A DNA stretch of 64,000 bases from F1-120-MAGs238 sp964484185 (GCA_964484185.1 CAZAEQ010000022.1:1-64000), one strand, 5' to 3'; positions 16,919-25,735 are shown, numbered from the stretch's first letter. A program made the numbers and translations. Notes: generated from the sequence alone by a model not told the origin.

Positions 16919-17425
16919 ATGAAGAAGTTGTACGTCGGCAATCTCCCTTTCACCACCACTGATGAGGAGCTTCGCCAGATGTTCGAAGCTCACGGACAAG
17001 TGTCGGCGGCGACCATTGTTCTCGATCGCGAGACCGGTCGTCCGCGTGGGTTCGGATTTGTTGAAATGCCAAATGATGGTGAAGCAGATGCCGCGATCAA
17101 TGCGCTGAATGGTCAGCAAATTGGCGGTCGCGCTGTTGTTGTCAACGAAGCACGTCCCAAGGAAGCTGGCGGCGGTCGCGGCGGATTTGGTGGCGGCGGC
17201 GGTGGTGGCGGTGGCCGCGGATTCGGCGGCGGTCGCGGCTTCGGCGGTGGTGGTGGAGGCGGCGGCGGAGGCCGCGGATTTGGTGGCGGCGGCGGTGGCG
17301 GCCGCGGCGGTTACGGCGGTGGTGGCGGCGGCGGTGGTCGTGGCGGCGATCGCGGCGGAGACCGTGGTGGTGGTTACGGCGGCGGTCGCAGCTCTGGTGG
17401 CGGCGATGGCGGCGGGAACTGGTAA
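16919..17425 (+). CDS. RNA-binding protein: one RRM domain plus long Gly/Arg-rich tail
   Basis: 168 residues from the ATG at 16919. Residues 1-80 are a complete RRM: RNP2 is LYVGNL and RNP1 is RGFGFVEM, with the aromatic residues at the RNA-contacting positions. Residues about 85-168 are almost only Gly with regularly spaced Arg, Phe, Tyr and Asp (GGGRGFGG, RGGYGGGG, RGGDRGGDRGGGYGGG), like eukaryotic and cyanobacterial glycine-rich RNA-binding proteins. The tail is a DNA run of GGC/GGT repeats and so is prone to length change. It probably acts as an RNA chaperone, but that is inference. It has its own terminator just downstream. Confidence 0.93.
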   Translation: MKKLYVGNLPFTTTDEELRQMFEAHGQVSAATIVLDRETGRPRGFGFVEMPNDGEADAAINALNGQQIGGRAVVVNEARPKEAGGGRGGFGGGGGGGGGRGFGGGRGFGGGGGGGGGGRGFGGGGGGGRGGYGGGGGGGGRGGDRGGDRGGGYGGGRSSGGGDGGGNW

Positions 17426-17445
17426 GCCAAGGTTACAATGAAATC

Positions 17446-17480
17446 AAAGAGGGCACTCGATATCGAGTGCCCTCTTTTGT
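17446..17480 (+). terminator. Intrinsic terminator after the RRM protein gene
   Basis: A perfect 32-base palindrome runs from AAAGAGGGCACTCGAT to its exact reverse complement (17446-17477), and the T run continues to TTTTGTTTT. The dyad starts 20 bases after the stop codon. Because the palindrome is symmetric and has A-rich and T-rich ends it could also end transcription coming from the minus-strand side. Confidence 0.9.
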
Positions 17481-17503
17481 TTTACTGGTTGGGAAGATTG
17501 AAG

Positions 17504-18265
17504 TCAGGGAGCGTTGAAAATTTCGTCCCAGAGACCTGGAGTGAGGAATGCAATTCCCATAAAGCCCAGGAATGCGACAACATTCACCACATTGAGCCAT
17601 TTAATGCGAGAAGAGTCGGAGACGAAGATGCCATAGATTGGAACGTAAAGTCCGCTGAAGATAAACACTGAAATGAGAATCCACAGGCCGTGCGAGAAAG
17701 CGTTTCGGAAAGCATCAATTGCGGTGAGGATCGTGCATGCGATCGTGACAACCGCCCACACCAGCCCGTATATTGCAAATAGGTCTTTGTCCAGGAAGGC
17801 GAGTGGCGCGGTAAGTAAAAGCGGAACGAGTGCGACGGTTGCAAGTCCCCAATCTCCCCAGGCAAAGAACTGGTAGATCGGGCTGTCGCTCAGTTTGCCG
17901 ACTGACTTTACAGAAGACTCTTTCGCGACACGTTCCACGCGAGTTTGTGCCCGTTTTCCGTTCTCTATATTGAACCCGCAACTCGTGCAGAGTTTTGCAT
18001 TGGGTGCGATGGGGTGCTGGCAACCGGGACAGACATGTGAGGCTTTTTCGGCGGCTTCATCGATGATCTTCGCCATGAAATCCTGGTTGCCGCTGACTGC
18101 AGGAGCAACAACGGAGATCGGTTTTGCTGGCGAAGCCTTGGATGCTTTGCTGGCGCAGGCCTGGCAGTAGTAGCGACCTTGCGGATCTTTCATTCGAGGC
18201 GCGTTGGTCACATCGACCTGGCAAGAGACACAGACTTTCGCAGGGGCTGCGTTAGATGGAACCAT
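17504..18265 (-). CDS. Zinc-ribbon membrane protein of unknown function
   Basis: 253 residues from the ATG at 18265, which has GGAGG close upstream; a longer start at 18319 has no such site. Two zinc-binding segments precede the membrane part: CVSCQVDV...YYCQACASKA (Cys pairs about residues 10-40) and CPGCQHPI...LCTSCGFNIENG (about 80-105). The C-terminal half has four to five hydrophobic segments, such as GLATVALVPLLLTAPLAFL and IYGLVWAVVTIACTILTAI. Zinc ribbons of the CxxCGxxIxxG type joined to membrane helices are common in planctomycetes; their function is unknown. It faces the RRM gene across the shared terminator. Confidence 0.8.
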   Translation of the reverse strand: MVPSNAAPAKVCVSCQVDVTNAPRMKDPQGRYYCQACASKASKASPAKPISVVAPAVSGNQDFMAKIIDEAAEKASHVCPGCQHPIAPNAKLCTSCGFNIENGKRAQTRVERVAKESSVKSVGKLSDSPIYQFFAWGDWGLATVALVPLLLTAPLAFLDKDLFAIYGLVWAVVTIACTILTAIDAFRNAFSHGLWILISVFIFSGLYVPIYGIFVSDSSRIKWLNVVNVVAFLGFMGIAFLTPGLWDEIFNAP

Positions 18266-18366
18266 GAGGCCTCCGATGCGGAGGGGCATCCCCCGCGGAC
18301 CCCAACAGCATACCACCAATTGAGACGTTTGGAAAGTCTAGATTGTGACCAAGGGCCGGTAACCAG

Positions 18367-19161
18367 TTAGCGGTCTTTGAGTGAAAACGGGGTGAAGTTG
18401 GTGTTGGTATCGAAAAAGTCTTCGCCTTCGGCCTTTTTGAGCCATTTACAAATGGCGTAGGTCAGCGGGGTCATGATGACTTCGATGGCGACTTTGAAGA
18501 TCCAGTTGAAGATTGCGATCTTAACAAGCTGGGATTCCTGCCAGATGCCGCCAAATGCGAGCGGATAGAAGATGAAACTGTCAAAACCCTGGCCGATGAA
18601 GGTGGAGCCGATGGTTCGCATCCACAGGTTTTTGCCATTGCTGGCGACTTTCATCTTGGCCATGACATATGAATTGACGAAATCGCCGACCCAGAAGGCG
18701 AGCATGGAGGCGCTGACGATGCGCCAGCCGTTGCCGAAGACTGTCTCGATTGCAGGCTGAATCACCTTGTTGTAGGGTTCAGCCGGGTTCTGCGGCAGGT
18801 GAATGACGACTTGGCTCATGATGACGTAGAACGCCATCGCGGCGAAACCGGCCCAAATGACCTTTCGGCTGCGGGCGTAGCCGTAGACCTCAGTGAGGAT
18901 GTCGCCGAAGATATAGCTGATGGGGAAGAAGAGGTTTCCGGCTCCGAAGACCAGGAGGCTTGTGAATACCAAGCTTCCGTCTTTGACATCGGGGACGATG
19001 TTGAAACCGAGGTTGAAGGCACAGCTTTTGCCGGGCCCGATCATGTTTGAGCAGAGCAGGACTGTGACAAATGCGGCCATGACAAAGCTGAAATAGCGAT
19101 ATTGGCGCGGGGCTTGTTCCTTGGGACTGGCAGGTTCTTTGAACTGATTCAAGTTGGACAC
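18367..19161 (-). CDS. YhhQ-family transporter (queuosine precursor transporter, VUT family)
   Basis: 264 residues with six or more membrane segments. The diagnostic stretch FFPISYIFGDILTEVYGYAR is the signature of the YhhQ/DUF165 family; WVGDFVNSYVMAKMKV and FIGQGFDSFIFY are also typical. E. coli YhhQ imports queuine/preQ bases for tRNA modification, so salvage of a queuosine precursor is the best guess. The listed start is GTG at 19161. A TTG at 19152 has a better-placed ribosome site (GTGAGG, 8 bases upstream) and may be the real start. I saw no preQ1 riboswitch pattern upstream. The neighbour at 19269 is divergent, 107 bp away. Confidence 0.88.
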   Translation of the reverse strand: MSNLNQFKEPASPKEQAPRQYRYFSFVMAAFVTVLLCSNMIGPGKSCAFNLGFNIVPDVKDGSLVFTSLLVFGAGNLFFPISYIFGDILTEVYGYARSRKVIWAGFAAMAFYVIMSQVVIHLPQNPAEPYNKVIQPAIETVFGNGWRIVSASMLAFWVGDFVNSYVMAKMKVASNGKNLWMRTIGSTFIGQGFDSFIFYPLAFGGIWQESQLVKIAIFNWIFKVAIEVIMTPLTYAICKWLKKAEGEDFFDTNTNFTPFSLKDR

Positions 19162-19268
19162 CTCACAGGATACCGATGTTGTCAGGTCCGATCCGCCGGT
19201 AAGACTATCCCGCTAGACTTATGCGGCCAGGCAGTTTCGCACTGGCGAAGGGAAAAGACGGTCACCGC

Positions 19269-20441
19269 ATGACGACGACGATTAATGTCGCAACCACTGA
19301 GTTTGAGAAGATTGACCGGTGCGCGAGCCTGCCGCACCGGCCGCGGGTTTTGCTGGGCAAGATGGGGTTGGATGGGCACGATCGCGGCGTGAAGGTGATT
19401 GCGCGGGCATTGCGCGATTCGGGCATTCATGTGATTTATAGCGGGCTGTGGCAAACGCCTCGGTCGCTGGCGATTTCGGCTCGCGATGAGGATTGCGATG
19501 TGATCGCGGCGAGCATGATGAGCAATTCGCACCTTGTGCTTGGGCCACGGTTGATTACAGAGTTGAAGGCGGTTGGTCGCGGGGATTTACCCGTGCACAT
19601 GGGTGGGATCCTGCCGCAGGAAGACATTCCGGTGTTGCTCAAAGAGGGTGTTGCACGCTGCTTCACGACTGGGACCGGATTGCTCGACATTGTCGAAGCG
19701 GTGAAGTCGGCAGTGAAGGCACGGACAGCGGTGCTGCCAACGGGAGCGACCGCGACAGCGCAACTTGCAAGAGACATTTCGATTGTTCACCAAGGGCAGG
19801 CACTTCGCGCGGGCGCGAAGAAGCGGCGGCCCAAGCGCGTGATAGGAATTACTGGATCACCAGGCGCGGGCAAGAGCACGTTGGTTGCACAGATGGTTGG
19901 CGAGTTTGTTCGAGCGGCGAAGGAAAAAGGCGGGCTTGGACGAGTCGCGGTTGTTGCGTTTGATCCGATGAGCCCGATTACTTCGGGGGCGCTATTGGGC
20001 GATCGGCTTCGCGTTGATTTCAACAATCTGGATCAGAGCGTGTTCTTCCGTTCACTCGCGATTGGCGGCGAAGATTACCACGCGTTGCCTGACATCATCG
20101 AGTTGATCGGTGGCGCGTGCGACGGCGATTCGGTTGTCGATGGCGCGTATGACACGCTGTTTGTTGAAACGGTGGGGGCGGGCCAGAACGAAACCAAGAT
20201 TCGCAAGTTTGTGGACCAGACCATGGTGGTGTTGACGCCGGGAATGGGCGATGCGATTCAGATGGATAAGGCTGGATTACTGGAAATCGCTGACCTGTTT
20301 GTGTGCAATAAGGCTGACAATCCGGGACAGAATGAATTGATGCGAGATCTGCGGGATGTCGCAGGTCGCAGACCGGTCTTTGAGACGGTCGCAACACGCG
20401 GCCAGGGGATTCCAGAAGTTCTAGAGTTTCTTGTCAAGTGA
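19269..20441 (+). CDS. Fused B12-binding subunit and MeaB/ArgK-type GTPase chaperone of an acyl-CoA mutase
   Basis: 390 residues from the ATG at 19269 (an in-frame ATG at 19221 adds 16 doubtful residues). Residues about 20-150 are a cobalamin-binding domain with GKMGLDGHDRGVKVIARAL, which contains DxHxxG with the cobalt-ligating His, and later SGLWQTPRSLA, SNSHLVL and GGILPQEDIPVL. Residues about 180-390 are a MeaB-family G domain: Walker A GITGSPGAGKST, FDPMSPITSGALLGDR, FVETVGAGQNE and CNKAD. The order B12-domain then G-domain is that of the N-terminal half of IcmF; the missing mutase half is the separate gene at 14904. It should carry B12 for the mutase and gate its loading and protection. 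The three intervening genes are unrelated. Confidence 0.93.
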   Translation: MTTTINVATTEFEKIDRCASLPHRPRVLLGKMGLDGHDRGVKVIARALRDSGIHVIYSGLWQTPRSLAISARDEDCDVIAASMMSNSHLVLGPRLITELKAVGRGDLPVHMGGILPQEDIPVLLKEGVARCFTTGTGLLDIVEAVKSAVKARTAVLPTGATATAQLARDISIVHQGQALRAGAKKRRPKRVIGITGSPGAGKSTLVAQMVGEFVRAAKEKGGLGRVAVVAFDPMSPITSGALLGDRLRVDFNNLDQSVFFRSLAIGGEDYHALPDIIELIGGACDGDSVVDGAYDTLFVETVGAGQNETKIRKFVDQTMVVLTPGMGDAIQMDKAGLLEIADLFVCNKADNPGQNELMRDLRDVAGRRPVFETVATRGQGIPEVLEFLVK

Positions 20442-20450
20442 TTGGTAAAG

Positions 20451-20501
20451 GTGCGTCGGAGACACAACGGTGTCGAAGACACAATGGTGTCGGAGACGCG
20501 A
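20451..20501 (+). repeat. Three tandem copies of a 16-18 bp mini-hairpin unit
   Basis: Between the B12-GTPase stop and scpB are three imperfect copies of GGTGTCGRAGACACAAY: GTGCGTCGGAGACACAAC, GGTGTCGAAGACACAAT and GGTGTCGGAGACGCGA. The middle copy folds as GTGTC-GAA-GACAC. The last copy ends at the scpB ribosome-binding site (AGGAG at 20501), so folding could influence scpB translation. Confidence 0.65.
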
Positions 20502-20510
20502 GGAGACAGC

Positions 20511-21257
20511 ATGGAAGCTACAAACCAGACATCGGAAACTCAGGCAGAAACTGAGTCCAACGCGAAGCCTGAAACAGACCCCGCGGCGATTGAGACTCCT
20601 GAGGCAGTTGCAGCAGGAACCGCTGAACCGGTGAAGCCCAAGCGGGTTCGTCGTGCGCCGGTGGTGGTTGTTGTGCCGCAGATTGAGCATCTTGAGGCGA
20701 AGATTGAAGCGATCTTGATGAGCAGCGATCGCGCTGTTCCGGCAAGACGCATTGCACCGGCAGTGGGGCTGGTGCGGCAGCTCGATAACGCGGAAGAGCT
20801 TGAAGACCTGCCGGAAGTTCCTGCGGAGATCGCACAGGCTATTACTACCGCGGTCGAAACGTTGAACGCGGCGTATCAAAGTACAGGCCGCAGTTTCCGT
20901 ATTGAGCATGTCGCGGGTGGATATCGCATTTTGACGACCGCGGAGTTTGCGGAAGTTGTCCATGCATTCCGCAAGTCGGGAGTGACTGGAAAGCTCAGTC
21001 GCGCTGCGATCGAGACACTGGCGATCATCGCGTATCGCCAGCCAGTGACGCGCGCGGAACTGGAAGCGATCCGCGGCGTTTCGTGCGGCGAAGTACTTCG
21101 CAGTCTGCTTGAACGGCGGCTTATTACCATCAAGGGACGTGCAGAAGAGCTTGGACGTCCGCTGCTGTATGGAAGCACAAAGCAGTTCCTGGACCACTTT
21201 GGATTGTCATCGCTGAAGGATCTGCCAACGGTCGATGATTTCAAAGCTGGCGGCTAA
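20511..21257 (+). CDS. scpB: Segregation and condensation protein ScpB
   Basis: ScpB is the winged-helix kleisin-associated subunit of the SMC-ScpA-ScpB chromosome condensation complex. 248 residues from the ATG at 20511, chosen for its AGGAG site 6 bases upstream. The first 55 residues are Thr/Glu/Pro-rich and likely disordered. Family signatures follow: EHLEAKIEAILMSSDRAVPA at the first winged helix, YRILTTAEFAEVV, then LSRAAIETLAIIAYRQPVTR and EAIRGVSCGEVLRSLLERRL, and GRPLLYGSTKQFLDHFGL near the end. scpA and smc are not in the window. It lies 70 bp after the B12-GTPase gene. Confidence 0.93.
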   Translation: MEATNQTSETQAETESNAKPETDPAAIETPEAVAAGTAEPVKPKRVRRAPVVVVVPQIEHLEAKIEAILMSSDRAVPARRIAPAVGLVRQLDNAEELEDLPEVPAEIAQAITTAVETLNAAYQSTGRSFRIEHVAGGYRILTTAEFAEVVHAFRKSGVTGKLSRAAIETLAIIAYRQPVTRAELEAIRGVSCGEVLRSLLERRLITIKGRAEELGRPLLYGSTKQFLDHFGLSSLKDLPTVDDFKAGG

Positions 21258-21293
21258 AACCAACTGCAGAGAAGCCGCGTAAAGAACCTGGTC

Positions 21294-22439
21294 ATGCAAA
21301 GCGAGCGCACTCAAGAATCCACTGCCGGTTTTCTGGAGATGGAAGTGCTGTCGCGCCGCTATCACCTGCATTGGCCGGGCGTGGTGTTTGTGATCACGAC
21401 GGTGCTGCTGGCGCTTGGCGCGATACAGACGCAGAACAATGTGCTCTATATCGGGTTTGGGATTGCGGTTGGGTCGTTGCTGTTTTCTGGAATTGCCAGT
21501 GGCGCCATGCTCATGGGCGTGCGATTGGAGCGTCAGGTTGAGCATGCGACCGGGGTTGGCATGCAGCTGACGGTGCGCTACCGCGTTCGCAATTCCAATC
21601 GTATTTTCCCGGCGCTTGCGCTGGTGGTTGAAGAGGAATCCCGCATCAAAGGTCGAACTGCGGCAACATGGAGCAGGCGGCTGAGTCGACCGCTTCTGGG
21701 CACGTGCGTTGTCAATCTTGAAGCCGGCGTTTCTGCGATCGTGATGGGTGAGGCGCCCGCTGTTTCGCGCGGGTCGGCGACATTTGACTGCGTACGCGTC
21801 TGGACCACGTTCCCATTCGGCATTACACGCAAATCGGTTTTGTTTGCGCCAAAGGGCGATCAAGTTCAGACTACGCTCGTGCGGCCGCGTGTTGTGAAAC
21901 TCAAGCGCAAGGCGGTCAGTTCGTTTCTTTCGCGCGATCCATCGATGGGTGCGAGCACTTCCAAGAGCGGTGGGCGTGAGGAGTTTCTTGGCATCCGCTC
22001 ATATTTGCCGCGCGATGGGCAAAGCGCGGTTGCGTGGAAACCTTCTGCGCGTACGCTGCTGGCCAATGACGAATTGCTGGTGCGAGAGAATGCATCGCTT
22101 TCGGGGCGAAAGGTGTGGCTGGAAATTGATCCAGATGTTGAGGATCTCGACAAGGCGGCGGAGTTTGCCGCCAGCTTGATATTCGCGATTATTGGATCGG
22201 GGGCCGCCGCGGGATTGAGGCTGCCACAGGCGCACTACTCGCCGGTGATGAGTGTTCGGCAGACAGGGCCGATGCTGGATGGGCTGGCAACACTGACGCG
22301 CGAAACCCTGCAGGGCGCACCAGCGCCATCGAAGCTGACGGGCTTCAAGATGCGTATTGGTGTGAAGGGTTCCGGCGCGCCTTTGACACTTGAAGATTAC
22401 GACCGATTCGCGGCGGGTCCTTCGGAGACCACGGCATGA
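21294..22439 (+). CDS. DUF58-domain membrane-associated protein
   Basis: 381 residues. Two membrane helices lie near the N-terminus (WPGVVFVITTVLLALGAI and VLYIGFGIAVGSLLFSGIA). The DUF58 signature is clear around residues 215-245: GGREEFLGIRSYLPRDGQ followed by SAVAWKPSARTLLANDELLV, and it is followed by the expected VWLEIDPDVEDLDKAAEFAA, a von Willebrand-like beginning. DUF58 proteins usually stand beside a MoxR AAA ATPase and a transglutaminase membrane protein; here the second is directly downstream with ATGA overlap, but MoxR is not adjacent. The function is probably envelope-related and is not established. Confidence 0.88.
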   Translation: MQSERTQESTAGFLEMEVLSRRYHLHWPGVVFVITTVLLALGAIQTQNNVLYIGFGIAVGSLLFSGIASGAMLMGVRLERQVEHATGVGMQLTVRYRVRNSNRIFPALALVVEEESRIKGRTAATWSRRLSRPLLGTCVVNLEAGVSAIVMGEAPAVSRGSATFDCVRVWTTFPFGITRKSVLFAPKGDQVQTTLVRPRVVKLKRKAVSSFLSRDPSMGASTSKSGGREEFLGIRSYLPRDGQSAVAWKPSARTLLANDELLVRENASLSGRKVWLEIDPDVEDLDKAAEFAASLIFAIIGSGAAAGLRLPQAHYSPVMSVRQTGPMLDGLATLTRETLQGAPAPSKLTGFKMRIGVKGSGAPLTLEDYDRFAAGPSETTA

Positions 22440-24703
22440 ATGTGCACGCGCGACTTGCCGGTCTCACGATGATTGTCGTGGTGCTCTGCACACTTGGGTA
22501 TTCGCTGGTAGGGACGGGGATTCTCTGGCCACTGCTGGGCCTTATTTGCGTCGGGGTACATCTCCTTATTCACGGCATTGTCGGCAAAGCGCATTACATG
22601 CTGCCCAAGTGGATCGTGGTAGTGGCGGCGCTTGGGGTGCTTGCCTGGGGCGTGACGCGTGCCATGGGCGGGAACAAGATCGATGCGCTGTGCGAGTGCG
22701 TGCTTGCGCTCATGTTCATCAAATTGTGGGATCGGAAAGTGCCCACGGACTACGCACAGATACTGACGCTCGCGGTGTATCTGGCTATCGGGTGCACAGT
22801 CGGCGGCGACTTTGGGCCCGTGTTTGTGGTCATGCTCACGATCCCGATTTTACTTGCGGGAACGATGCTCTTTCAGATTTTTGCGGGACAGCACAGGTTT
22901 GTGCGATATGGCGCCCGGCCTGCTCAATTGCGATGGTCGAGCGCGACTTTTGCCACGTTTTTTGTGAGCGGCTTTCTGCTCATTGCGACTGTCACAGCAC
23001 TGATGTTTGTTCTCATGCCGCGTGGACCGATGTTGGACTCAAGTTCCATGCGATCGAGTTGGGTCGCGCGGCTCGGGGGAATTGCGCGGGTATCAGGTTT
23101 CAGCGACAAAGTCCAGCTTGGACAAGATGGTTTAATCTCTGAGTCTCGAGCTGTGGTGGCAGAGGTGTCAGTATTACCGATCGGGGAAGAGGGGGCGCTG
23201 AGGGCGGTGGAGGTGATCCATCTTCGCGGCGCTGTCCTGGACAAGTACGAAGACGGGGTGTGGAATTCGACGACCGATGCCAGCAATATCATGGACTCCC
23301 GGGAAATTTCTCGCGGAAAAACCGAGCCGCTTGGTGGCAGGCGCGATTCGGCGTCGGCTGCGCGTGCTCTGCGGCTTCGAATCACGATGCGCGATGTTGA
23401 CAGTCCCGTTCCGGCATTTGCTCCCTGGTGGCCGGCTGCGATTGAATTCAACAGCGATGGTCGACTGTGGAAAGACCCCAATACGCTCATACTTCAACGC
23501 ATGGGCAAGGAGGGCGTGCTCACATACACCGTGGATAGCTTCGTCGGGGCATCTATTGATCCGGCGGTTTCGCAGGCGCGACTGCCAACAGATCGCCCAA
23601 ATGTCAGTTTCCCAAACGCAGTAGTAAAGGCGCTCGCACAGGACATACTTAAGAGGTCAAGCATTGAGCCTGATCCGGCGTTACGTCTGCCATCGGAAGA
23701 TGGTCGAGCAGCGCGCGCGATCGAGGGCTATCTGCGGCGGGAGTACGCATACACACTTGAGATGCGTGCTGCGCCGATCGGACAGGACCCGATTGAGTGG
23801 TTTTTGACGGTATCAAAGCAGGGGCACTGCGAGTATTTTGCATCGGCGATGGCGGCAATGTGCAGAAGCGTTGGTATTCCTGCGCGGCTGGTGACGGGAT
23901 ATGTCGCCGCGGAAGTGTCAAACGCAGGGATGTTTGTGGTGCGTGAGAGCAACGCGCACGCGTGGGTGGAAGCGGCGGTGGATGGATTTCCAGCGGTCGC
24001 CAAACCCGGAGAGCCAACAGACCCAATGACATGGCATGCCTGGCGGACTTTTGATCCGACCCCACCGGCTGATTTCGCGAGAATTCATCAACCCGAACCA
24101 TCGATGAGTCTCAAGCTTGGGAAGTTTCTCAGCTCGCTGGAGAACACGTGGGCGTCAAGCATACTGCGTTTTGACGATCATCGGCAGAAGAGAATACTTT
24201 CAGCTCAGGGAATCTCCACCAATTGGCTGGAAACAAAACTGACGCAACTTTCACTCTTTCTGGGCGGAAATGAAGACTCTTTCAAAGTCCGGACAATCCG
24301 TTGGGGCGGATTTGCAGTTCTGTTCGTGGTATGCGGCAGCTTGCTTGGATGGCTTGTCAATTCAATTGTGCTGCGCCGACGGCGAAACAAGCGGCTCGCA
24401 GAGAAGGCGACGCTTGAGAATAAAGTGCGGCCGGAATTGGCGGCATTGCGAGACCAGTATGTTGTGCTGCTTGCGAAGCGGAACCTGGCGCGAGCACGGC
24501 AGGAGCCGCTGCTGAAGCATTTGGCGCGAGTGCAGGTTCAACTCGCATCGATCAATCCGGAATTGCCCGGAGAGATAGTGAAGTTCATTGACTATCTGTA
24601 TCTTGGTCAGTTTGGACCTGGATTGAGTGACTCACAATTGCAGAACACGCGGGCTCAGTATGGACGGATTGCGTCGATACTTAGGTCCGAGAAACAGGGC
24701 TGA
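22436..24703 (+). CDS. Membrane transglutaminase-like protein (DUF3488/TgpA type)
   Basis: 755 residues. The N-terminus holds six or more membrane helices in the DUF3488 style (to about residue 190), then a periplasmic region with a transglutaminase core. The catalytic triad is readable: the Cys of KQGHCEYFASAMAAMCRSVG, the His of ESNAHAWVEA and the Asp of WRTFDPTPP. One more membrane helix (GGFAVLFVVCGSLLGWLV, about residue 620) precedes a cytoplasmic helical tail. P. aeruginosa TgpA, an essential membrane transglutaminase, has this architecture. The start overlaps the DUF58 gene by four bases (ATGA), so the two are co-translated. Confidence 0.9.
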   Translation: MNVHARLAGLTMIVVVLCTLGYSLVGTGILWPLLGLICVGVHLLIHGIVGKAHYMLPKWIVVVAALGVLAWGVTRAMGGNKIDALCECVLALMFIKLWDRKVPTDYAQILTLAVYLAIGCTVGGDFGPVFVVMLTIPILLAGTMLFQIFAGQHRFVRYGARPAQLRWSSATFATFFVSGFLLIATVTALMFVLMPRGPMLDSSSMRSSWVARLGGIARVSGFSDKVQLGQDGLISESRAVVAEVSVLPIGEEGALRAVEVIHLRGAVLDKYEDGVWNSTTDASNIMDSREISRGKTEPLGGRRDSASAARALRLRITMRDVDSPVPAFAPWWPAAIEFNSDGRLWKDPNTLILQRMGKEGVLTYTVDSFVGASIDPAVSQARLPTDRPNVSFPNAVVKALAQDILKRSSIEPDPALRLPSEDGRAARAIEGYLRREYAYTLEMRAAPIGQDPIEWFLTVSKQGHCEYFASAMAAMCRSVGIPARLVTGYVAAEVSNAGMFVVRESNAHAWVEAAVDGFPAVAKPGEPTDPMTWHAWRTFDPTPPADFARIHQPEPSMSLKLGKFLSSLENTWASSILRFDDHRQKRILSAQGISTNWLETKLTQLSLFLGGNEDSFKVRTIRWGGFAVLFVVCGSLLGWLVNSIVLRRRRNKRLAEKATLENKVRPELAALRDQYVVLLAKRNLARARQEPLLKHLARVQVQLASINPELPGEIVKFIDYLYLGQFGPGLSDSQLQNTRAQYGRIASILRSEKQG

Positions 24704-24856
24704 AGCGACTGGTGGCGGGTTATATAGAAGCAGCAAAGCCAACTGAGGCATCAAGTCGTGCCAGATGTGAATGTCGGAAAGCATGGTGCCGATCTAGGTG
24801 CATGGGTATTTGCGGCGAGTTTACGCCGCGTAATTGCTACTTTGGGAGACTCTCAC

Positions 24857-25732
24857 GTGCCTGCAAATCGCTCAAGAACCGACCGTTGGCGCCAAGTGCT
24901 TCAACAGATTCACGATCGCAACGGCGGTCTTGAATTTACAATTGACCAGGGACAGACGGAAGGCTCGCAGGGATCCGCACCGGATCTTGTCTGGCGTGTG
25001 CGGATTACGCAGATTACCGATGATGCGATTTTTATTGAGCCGCCGGCCGCCGTTGGTCGCACGATGCAACTTGCGCACGGCACTCCCGTAGTGTGTGTGA
25101 TGGCGGTGGGGCAGAATCGCTGGATGTTCAAGTCGAAGATTGTGGCACAGGGTGCAGCTGCAACGCCGTCTTCTCCAGCCCATCGCGTATTGAAGATTGA
25201 AATGCCCACGGAGGTTGAGCGGTGCATTCGCCGCAATTTCTATCGCGTGACTGCTGCGGAAATTAATTTGCCCAAAGTGCAGGTGTATCCGCTGCGAGAT
25301 ATCACTTCGGCGGTGCCGGCAGAGCATGCCAACGCGGTCCTGATCAAGGGACTACAGCAGGGCATTGCTGGCAGCATTCCTGGGGAAGATTCGCTCCTTC
25401 GCCAGCTTCCGGATGTCGGCACGCCGTTCACGGCTCGGCTTATGAATGTCGGCGGCGGCGGCGTTGGTCTTATCATTGATCGTGCCGACGCATCTGCTTT
25501 GGAGCAGGCTCGCGTGTTCTGGCTGCAGCTTGATTTACAGCCGCAGATCCCCGCGCCGATTGGATTGACAGCGCGTCTGGCTCATACACACATCGACAGC
25601 GAGCAGAATACATATGCTGGAATGGCATTTGAATTCGCGCACCATCCGCAGCACCGCGAATTTGTAGTGCACCAATTTACGAAGTATGTGGAATCAGTTC
25701 AAGACACACTCAAGCATCGAAAGGCGGCTTGA
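24857..25732 (+). CDS. PilZ/YcgR-like c-di-GMP-binding-type protein
   Basis: 291 residues from the GTG at 24857, which has GGGAG 8 bases upstream. Another GTG at 24758, preceded by GAGG, would add 33 residues; the choice is open. The N-terminal part (DLVWRVRITQITDDAIFIEP, GTPVVCVMAVGQNRWMFKSK) resembles the YcgR N-domain barrel. The link CIRRNFYRVTAAE contains the RxxxR motif of PilZ domains. The second motif, normally (D/N)xSxxG, reads NVGGGGVG here, with Gly in place of Ser, so c-di-GMP affinity may be altered. In other bacteria such proteins brake flagella or control surface behaviour. It is convergent with the lipoprotein gene, 3 bases away. Confidence 0.8.
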   Translation: MPANRSRTDRWRQVLQQIHDRNGGLEFTIDQGQTEGSQGSAPDLVWRVRITQITDDAIFIEPPAAVGRTMQLAHGTPVVCVMAVGQNRWMFKSKIVAQGAAATPSSPAHRVLKIEMPTEVERCIRRNFYRVTAAEINLPKVQVYPLRDITSAVPAEHANAVLIKGLQQGIAGSIPGEDSLLRQLPDVGTPFTARLMNVGGGGVGLIIDRADASALEQARVFWLQLDLQPQIPAPIGLTARLAHTHIDSEQNTYAGMAFEFAHHPQHREFVVHQFTKYVESVQDTLKHRKAA

Positions 25733-25735
25733 GGT

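Noticed and set aside
17160..17420. CRISPR-like or tandem repeat in the Gly-rich coding region
   Set aside because: The repeats are GGC/GGT Gly codons of the RRM protein tail, in frame and without spacers.
19162..19268. Possible preQ1 riboswitch before the YhhQ-type gene
   Set aside because: The short AT-rich hairpin and A-rich tail of preQ1 elements are absent.
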